Shown here: positions 7,850-11,800 of the stretch, piece by piece | Layout of the letters: every line of letters starts with the position of its first letter | Numbering within the stretch: position 1 is the first letter of the stretch | From: CAZUCD01 sp964618855 | GTDB taxonomy: Bacteria > Sumerlaeota > Sumerlaeia > SLMS01 > JANRJK01 | Assembly (NCBI GenBank): GCA_964618855.1 | Contig: CAZUCD010000121.1 | Location: 1-11,800 of the forward strand | Reading direction: 5' to 3' | DNA length: 11,800 nt | The notes under the pieces: model-generated | What the model saw: the letters and a program-made list of their open reading frames with translations, nothing else | Told to the model about the DNA's origin: nothing | Databases searched by the model: none | Made by a program: the position numbers and the translations under genes

Positions 7850-8508
7850 TTGGCACCCCCCTTCGCGGCCGCTGCGACCGACTCGAAGATCTTCGGGTAC
7901 GTCCCGCACCGGCACAGGTTCCCCGCCAGCCCGGACTTGATCTCCTCCATCGTGGGGGAGGGCGTCTCCGACAGGAGCGCCGCCGACCGCACGACGAACC
8001 CCGGGATGCAGAACCCGCACTGGGCGCCGTCGTGGGTGCAGAACGAATCGATCAACCCCGCGTGCGCGGGATCGGCCGCGATGCCCTCGATGGTCGTGAC
8101 GGAGCGTCCGTCCACGTCGCTTGCCGGGATCATGCACGCGTTCACGGCGACGCCGTCGAGCAGGACGCTGCAAGCGCCGCAGGACCCGCGCGAGCAAACC
8201 TCCTTCGAGCCGGTCAGCCCCTTGTGGTCCCGCAGCATCTCGAGAAGAGTGGTGCGCGCAGACACGCCGATGTGCTGCTGCTCCCCATTGATCGTGACCG
8301 CGATGGTGAAGGAGCCCTCCCCGAGTTCTCGAAGGCCCTCCACGCCCGCCTCGCCGGTGGTTTTGCCGGCGTTTTCGTCGCCGGCGCGAAGCGCGGCACC
8401 GGGCATCGCCACCACGGCCCCCGCGACTCCGATCGACTTCAGGAATGCCCGCCTTGATTGCCGCGCGTCGAGCAAGCCGCCCCCTGCGCCATCCTCATCC
8501 CGTGCCAT
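7846..8508 (-). CDS. Tat-exported [2Fe-2S] subunit of a PaoA-like molybdenum hydroxylase
   Basis: This 220-residue electron-transfer subunit holds two [2Fe-2S] clusters linking the molybdenum site to FAD. A twin-arginine signal, SRRAFLK (18-24) followed by a hydrophobic run to about 40, marks export of the folded complex to the periplasm, as for E. coli PaoA (YagT). The plant-type ferredoxin cluster uses Cys105, 110, 113 and 125 (KEVCSRGSCGAC and NAC). The second, helical cluster uses Cys164, 167, 199 and 201 (QCGFC and LCRCG). The usual QCGFCTPG reads QCGFCIPG here, a mild change. The ATG at 8508 is preferred since a run of Gs lies about 9 bases upstream; the frame stays open to a TTG at 8547. 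It is first in the operon, overlapping the molybdenum subunit by 3 bases (GTGA). I saw no gene for the XdhC/PaoD-type maturation factor nearby. Confidence 0.92.
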   Translation of the reverse strand: MARDEDGAGGGLLDARQSRRAFLKSIGVAGAVVAMPGAALRAGDENAGKTTGEAGVEGLRELGEGSFTIAVTINGEQQHIGVSARTTLLEMLRDHKGLTGSKEVCSRGSCGACSVLLDGVAVNACMIPASDVDGRSVTTIEGIAADPAHAGLIDSFCTHDGAQCGFCIPGFVVRSAALLSETPSPTMEEIKSGLAGNLCRCGTYPKIFESVAAAAKGGAK

Positions 8509-8720
8509 CGCCGCGCCCCCCTGCGGATTCGCCCAGGGCCCGGCCAAGAATGCGCGGCCAAGACTCCCCGGACGCGTGAACCGTCAACGCGACGGGGCGA
8601 GATGTCCAGACTTTATCGAACTGGGGGAAGCAGCTCGCGCGGGCACCGTGGCGGAGAATCGCCGCATGGCACGGTACCGCGTGGTGAAGTGCGGGAAAAC
8701 CAAACTCGCAGCCTTGCCGC
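8509..8720. other. leader region of the molybdoenzyme operon, no gene seen
   Basis: This sits between the operon start and the detached mreB tail. It should contain the operon promoter. A TTGACG lies on the - strand near 8580-8590, but no acceptable -10 box stands at the right distance, so I make no promoter call. No RNA gene or strong repeat was found. Confidence 0.5.
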
Positions 8721-8784
8721 CTACTTCACCAGCACCTCGACCTTGCTCATGATGTCGAAGCTCTCGAGGACGCGGCCTGCGCCC
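8721..8784 (-). pseudogene. detached copy of the mreB 3' end
   Basis: These 64 bases match the last 64 bases of the intact mreB (10569-10632) at 61 positions. Read on the - strand they encode GAGRVLESFDIM followed by SKVEVLVK and a TAG, exactly the MreB C-terminus. The three differences (8730, 8763, 8778) are all third-position and silent: CTG/CTC Leu, GAG/GAA Glu, GCA/GCG Ala. Upstream of this stretch the resemblance stops abruptly, 6 bases from the stop codon of the Cys-rich gene. The frame is out of phase with that gene and closes about 57 codons back, so it is a remnant rather than an expressed gene. It behaves like a displaced 3' end left by insertion, or the last scrap of a second mreB. 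Confidence 0.85.
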
Positions 8785-8790
8785 GACGAG

Positions 8791-9267
8791 TCAATTCCCC
8801 GCTTCCCCCTCCGATCCGGTCTCCGGTCCGCCCTTCGGAGTGTTCGGCCCGGCCGGGCCACACGGGTTTCCCGAGGGCACTTGAAGCGGAATCACATGCG
8901 TCACCGCGGTGGGGGACATGCCACACAGGACACCCGTGGTATTGAGGCCGCACGGGATTACGAGCCCAGTGCCGACACAATAGGTCCGGACCGAGCACAA
9001 CTGCGACCCCGAGACGGTCGCGCCGTCGAGTCCCCTCGCCGAGGACTGCACGGTAAAGGCCACCTGCGAGGTCTCGTTCACCCCGGTGCATGGCCCAGAG
9101 CAATCTGTAAGGGTCGCGCATCCCGAGTTGCCGAGGTTGCCGCAGTCAAACTGCCTTGGGGCGAAGCACGAAGGTGCGGTTTGGGCAATCAACGGCCCGA
9201 AGGCCGCGAAGCAAAGCCATGCGATGGCGGATGCCAGCCCAACCCTATCCCCGCGAGGTGAATCCAT
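8791..9267 (-). CDS. secreted Cys-rich protein of unknown function
   Basis: This is a 158-residue protein I do not recognise. The ATG at 9267 is well supported: GGAAGGG lies 8 bases upstream, and the N-terminus then reads as a signal peptide, with charged MDSPRGDR, a hydrophobic VGLASAIAWLCFAAFGPLIA, and likely cleavage near IAQTA. The mature part holds ten Cys, several in short spacing (SCFAPRQFDC, SGCATLTDC, SGPC), suggesting disulfide bonds outside the cytoplasm, and is rich in Thr, Gly and Ser. The tail GGPETGSEGEAGN is polar and probably flexible. The gene overlaps the stop of the upstream gene by 23 bases, so the two are probably translated together and may work together. The frame extends upstream to 9585, but that part lies inside the neighbouring gene and has no start signal. 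Confidence 0.72.
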   Translation of the reverse strand: MDSPRGDRVGLASAIAWLCFAAFGPLIAQTAPSCFAPRQFDCGNLGNSGCATLTDCSGPCTGVNETSQVAFTVQSSARGLDGATVSGSQLCSVRTYCVGTGLVIPCGLNTTGVLCGMSPTAVTHVIPLQVPSGNPCGPAGPNTPKGGPETGSEGEAGN

Positions 9268-10426
9268 GTCGATTTCCCTTCCTTCCTGAGAGTTTTTCGC
9301 CGCGGATGCGGCGCAGTCCTGCAAGTGTTGCGGCGACAAGCGCACCCGCCCCGACGAAGAACAGCACCTGACGCAGCCGATACCATTTTGTGGCCGGGCT
9401 TTCGGACAGGTAGATCGGACCACCCAGCAAACCTTCCTTCTGGGTTTCCATGGGCTCCCAACGCCCATCCCGTTGGTGAAATGTGGCCGCCACTCCGTCG
9501 CAGCCGACCCTGGCCAGCAGACGAGCGCGATCCCCGGACTCACCAGGAGCGGGCAACTCGAAGCGTCCGGGCGGCACCGCCTCATTCAAGCGGACATCCC
9601 TCAGGGTGATCCGCCGGCGTTCATCAAGCACGTTGCCGACGTGCTGCGTGATCGTGGCCGGGAACGGGATCCCCGTCCCGGAGTTGGGCTCGCATTGCAC
9701 GTGGAGTTCTCCGGTCGAACTTCCCGCAAGTGCGGAACCCCGGTACGCTGTGGCGATGGGCAGGGCTTCGTCCTGAATCCTCAGTTCGCAAGCCGTGGAA
9801 CCGTCCGACTTCCAATCGAGGAGGATTTCGCTGTCGGTCGCGGAGACCGTGACATCCGCCCAAACCGGCCCGAGGCGTCGCACGTAGTCGGAAAGTCCGA
9901 GCCCGGAGTCGCCCAGTCCCGTGACGAATCCCATGAGGTTGGGCAGGTACGCCCTCAGTTCCGCCTCGGGCGCGGTGGGAACCTTTCCGTCACAGAGGGG
10001 AGGATGGACTTTCCAGAGCAATCCTTCAGGTTGGATCACCGCGATCATCCGCGGAGTGGAGATGACCTCCACCAGTTCCACCTGCGGCTCCCCAGCCCCG
10101 ATTTGCTGCGTTCTTCGAACGCGCGCCCACGTCCCTTCCGCCGCACTCCAGGCGAACGAACCGGAGCGGCTGGTCTGGATGTGTTCGCCGGTTGCGGGGT
10201 CCCTGGCCGAAATCGCATCGTCAAAGTCGCACTGCACCGTCGAGAGCCCCGAAAGACCCGCGTCGATCCATTGCGCCAGGTCATCCGCGGTCTTCCAGCG
10301 CGCATCCCCCTGCCACGCGACGGCGCGGGCGGAGAGTGCCACCAGAAGCACGGCCTCGGGGACCGGCCTTCGGGAGAGAATGCGGAGTTGAGGCACGGTC
10401 GTGGAGCGCCTGCCGTACCGGGCCAC
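9245..10426 (-). CDS. exported protein with C-terminal membrane anchor, unknown function
   Basis: This 393-residue frame begins at GTG 10426; GTG codons slightly inside are alternatives and none has a strong ribosome binding site. The start looks like a signal peptide: Arg-rich residues up to about 20, then EAVLLVALSARAVA. The body (about 45-345) has five scattered Cys and the segments DDLAQWIDAGLSGLSTVQCDF and EVISTPRMIAVIQPEGLLWKV. These loosely recall the LolA-type half-barrel of lipoprotein carriers, but the likeness is too weak to assign. Residues about 353-371 form one hydrophobic helix, followed by the basic tail RRIRGEKLSGRKGNR, so the protein is probably anchored with its bulk outside the cytoplasm. 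Codon and base use looks less G/C-rich in places than the neighbouring operon. It is translationally linked to the Cys-rich gene. Confidence 0.7.
   Translation of the reverse strand: MARYGRRSTTVPQLRILSRRPVPEAVLLVALSARAVAWQGDARWKTADDLAQWIDAGLSGLSTVQCDFDDAISARDPATGEHIQTSRSGSFAWSAAEGTWARVRRTQQIGAGEPQVELVEVISTPRMIAVIQPEGLLWKVHPPLCDGKVPTAPEAELRAYLPNLMGFVTGLGDSGLGLSDYVRRLGPVWADVTVSATDSEILLDWKSDGSTACELRIQDEALPIATAYRGSALAGSSTGELHVQCEPNSGTGIPFPATITQHVGNVLDERRRITLRDVRLNEAVPPGRFELPAPGESGDRARLLARVGCDGVAATFHQRDGRWEPMETQKEGLLGGPIYLSESPATKWYRLRQVLFFVGAGALVAATLAGLRRIRGEKLSGRKGNRHGFTSRG
9276..9287 (-). promoter_or_regulatory. ribosome binding site deciding the start of the Cys-rich gene
   Basis: The - strand reads AGGAAGGAAGGG, ending 8 bases before the ATG at 9267. 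It lies inside the last codons of the upstream gene and selects this ATG over earlier in-frame codons. Confidence 0.7.
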
Positions 10427-10493
10427 GCGCGTGCTGTCGCATCGCGGCGGTCGGGCGGAACTGGGTCACCAACGGATCCCGGCCCGACACTTG

Positions 10494-10517
10494 TGGTGGT
10501 GGTGGTGGTGGTGGTGG
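10494..10517. repeat. (TGG)8 trinucleotide microsatellite
   Basis: Eight uninterrupted TGG units lie in the 142-base gap between mreB and the next gene on the - strand, where the transcript would read CCA repeated. Such tracts can change length by slippage. It lies about 70 bases upstream of the putative GTG start of the anchored protein, so a length change would alter the leader, not the frame. Confidence 0.9.
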
Positions 10518-10568
10518 CAAGCAGATTCGTACTACGACACCATCGCCAAGAAACGGAAACTACCCGCG

Positions 10569-10632
10569 CTACTTCACGAGCACCTCGACCTTGCTCATGA
10601 TGTCGAAGCTTTCGAGGACGCGGCCCGCGCCC
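10569..10632 (-). repeat. direct repeat: mreB 3' end, copy within the intact gene
   Basis: This is the partner of 8721-8784, in the same orientation and 1848 bases away. The two agree at 61 of 64 positions, with three silent differences. An inverted pair CCTCGA...TCGAGG, 23 bases apart, is present in both copies. The resemblance ends at the mreB stop codon on one side and within the codons before GAGRV on the other. Confidence 0.9.
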
Positions 10633-11612
10633 TCGACGACGGCGGTCTCGGGATTCCGCGAGAGATAGACGGGAAGGCCCGTCTCGCGCGAGATGATCGC
10701 CTGGAGGCCGCGGAGCTGGCTCGATCCGCCGGCCATGCAGATGCCGCGCGCGATCAGGTCGCCGGAAAGCTCCGGCGGCGTCTTCTCCAGCGTCCACTTC
10801 ACCGCGTTCACGATGGTCATCACGGGCTCGGCCAGCGCCTCGCGGATTTCCTCGCTGTGCACCTCTATCGACCGGGGGAGGCCGCCCATGAGGTCGTTCC
10901 CCTTCACCGTCATGAGGAACTCCTCCTCCATGACGTCGGCGCTGCCGATGTGGACCTTGATGTCCTCCGCGGTGCGGGGGCCGATGGAGATGTTGTACTT
11001 GCGCTTGATGTGCTGGATGATCGCCTCGTCCATGGCGTCGCCTGCGCAGCGGACGGACTTGGCGACGACGACGCCGCCGAGCGAGATGACGGCGACCTCC
11101 GTCGTGCCGCCGCCGATGTCGATGATCATGCTGCCGATCGGCTCCTCGACCGGGAGCCCGGCGCCCATCGCGGCGGCCATCGGCTCCTCGATCAGGTAAA
11201 CGGTCCGCGCGCCGGCCTGGACGGCGGATTCGCGAACGGCGCGCTTCTCGACCTCAGTGATGCCGGAGGGGACGCTGACGACGACGCGCGGACGGGTCAG
11301 GTAGGGGTGCCCGCGTCCCTCCTGCACGCGCTTGATGAAGTAGTGCAGCATCTCCTGCGTGATGTCGAAGTCGGCGATGACGCCGTTCTTCATCGGCCGG
11401 ATCGCGGAGATGTTCCCCGGCGTGCGCCCGATCATCCGCTTGGCCTCGATGCCCACGGCGACCACGGCGCCGGTCGTGTTGTCCACGGCGACCACGGAGG
11501 GCTCGCGCAGCACGATCCCCTCGCCCTTCACGTAGACGAGCGAGTTGGCCGTGCCGAGATCGATGCCGATGTCGAGGTTGAAGAACTCGAAAACCTGCGC
11601 AAGTGACAGCAT
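10569..11612 (-). CDS. mreB: rod shape-determining actin-like protein MreB
   Basis: This bacterial actin forms membrane-associated filaments that guide side-wall peptidoglycan synthesis by the elongation machinery. The ATG at 11612 gives 347 residues, the usual MreB length; the frame runs open to 11675 but the added residues are not MreB-like. ATP-binding landmarks are phosphate-1 DIGIDLGTANSLVY (14-27), phosphate-2 IDIGGGTTEVAV (164-175) and the adenosine motif ICMAGGSSQLRGL (291-303). VPSGITEVEKRAVRESA and YLIEEPMAAAMGAGLPVEEP are diagnostic of MreB. The first residues, MLSLAQVFEFF, could serve as the amphipathic membrane-binding helix. Only a weak GGTGG precedes the start. No mreC or mreD follows; the gene is followed by a microsatellite and two unknown genes. 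Its last 64 bases are duplicated at 8721-8784. Confidence 0.97.
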   Translation of the reverse strand: MLSLAQVFEFFNLDIGIDLGTANSLVYVKGEGIVLREPSVVAVDNTTGAVVAVGIEAKRMIGRTPGNISAIRPMKNGVIADFDITQEMLHYFIKRVQEGRGHPYLTRPRVVVSVPSGITEVEKRAVRESAVQAGARTVYLIEEPMAAAMGAGLPVEEPIGSMIIDIGGGTTEVAVISLGGVVVAKSVRCAGDAMDEAIIQHIKRKYNISIGPRTAEDIKVHIGSADVMEEEFLMTVKGNDLMGGLPRSIEVHSEEIREALAEPVMTIVNAVKWTLEKTPPELSGDLIARGICMAGGSSQLRGLQAIISRETGLPVYLSRNPETAVVEGAGRVLESFDIMSKVEVLVK

Positions 11613-11750
11613 GGTGCGTCCACCGGGAGCGGGAATGGGAGCAGCGGGACGTGGAAACGCGACGCTGGAACCCATCCCGGACGGTCAGGTGCCAACAACG
11701 TCAAGAATGTTTTGCAGGAAAGAGAGAGACAGAAAAACAGGGACAGAAAA
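11613..11750. other. mreB upstream region with short direct repeats
   Basis: No gene is visible. Near its far end CAGGGACAG occurs at 11738-11746 and again at 11751-11759, with related GAGACAGAAAAAC before them, forming roughly three 13-base units that lead into the palindrome. The mreB promoter should be here, but TTGACG near 11700 on the - strand lacks a good -10 partner. Confidence 0.5.
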
Positions 11751-11800
11751 CAGGGACAGGAACCATTATTTGGCATGCCAAATAATGGTTCCTGTCCCTG
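11751..11800. repeat. perfect 50-base palindrome at the window edge
   Basis: Two 25-base arms are exact reverse complements with no spacer. The left arm begins CAGGGACAGGAACCATTATT and the centre is TGGCATGCCA. It is much more AT-rich in its middle than the surroundings. GGGACAGG-type inverted repeats of this look commonly border REP-associated or IS200-like tyrosine transposase elements; the assignment here is by resemblance only. The repeat may continue past the window. Confidence 0.85.

Noticed and set aside
4785..8752. Long + strand open frames opposite the molybdoenzyme operon
   Set aside because: Antisense shadows of well-identified - strand genes; compositionally biased with no motifs.
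8721..8891. Possible short gene ending in the MreB tail
   Set aside because: Only about 57 codons are open, out of phase with the Cys-rich gene, with no ribosome binding site; a remnant is more likely.
8721..10632. Complete integrative element with its own integrase
   Set aside because: Neither enclosed gene has recombinase motifs, so only the insertion scar and cargo can be claimed.
10401..11606. + strand frame with a run of Trp residues, opposite mreB
   Set aside because: The Trp run is the TGG microsatellite and the rest is the mirror of mreB; another frame reads it as a Gly run.
11685..11705. Sigma-54-like TGGCAC element upstream of mreB
   Set aside because: The required TTGC element at the fixed spacing is absent.

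Overview
The window is high-GC bacterial DNA from an organism with a Gram-negative type of envelope. The signs are a complex I gene, a Tat-exported molybdo-flavoenzyme, a lipoprotein and the cell-shape gene mreB. Large secreted hydrolases and Cys-rich secreted proteins fit Planctomycetota or a neighbouring little-studied phylum. That placement is a guess from protein style, not from a marker gene.

Layout. On the + strand, positions 1-117 look like the tail of an upstream gene (possibly nuoL), followed by nuoM (159-1862). A 215-base convergent gap (1863-2077) holds two hairpins and a short low-complexity motif. Positions 2078-8508 on the - strand form one tightly packed, apparently five-gene operon. 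Read 5' to 3' it contains a Tat-signal [2Fe-2S] subunit, a molybdopterin catalytic subunit, an FAD subunit with a PaoB-like Cys cluster, a previously easy-to-miss 75-residue Cys-rich protein, and an 827-residue lipoprotein of the prolyl-oligopeptidase/esterase type. The first four genes overlap by 1-4 bases and the fifth starts 29 bases later. The three enzyme subunits resemble the periplasmic aldehyde oxidoreductase PaoABC, but in the order small-Mo-FAD. A plausible division of work is that the lipoprotein hydrolase releases a substrate that the periplasmic oxidoreductase oxidises; this is inference from co-location.

Next on the - strand are two overlapping genes of unknown function: 9245-10426, exported with a C-terminal membrane anchor, and 8791-9267, a secreted 158-residue protein rich in Cys. 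Upstream of them is mreB (10569-11612). The most unusual feature is that the last 64 bases of mreB occur twice. One copy is in mreB itself (10569-10632). A detached copy (8721-8784) lies just past the two unknown genes. The copies differ at three bases, and all three are synonymous in the MreB reading frame. The arrangement is what insertion of a small cassette into the 3' end of a protein gene would leave, with that end rebuilt, although no integrase is present.

The window ends in a perfect 50-base palindrome (11751-11800) preceded by short direct repeats. This looks like a REP-type or IS200-like terminal element whose remainder lies outside the window.
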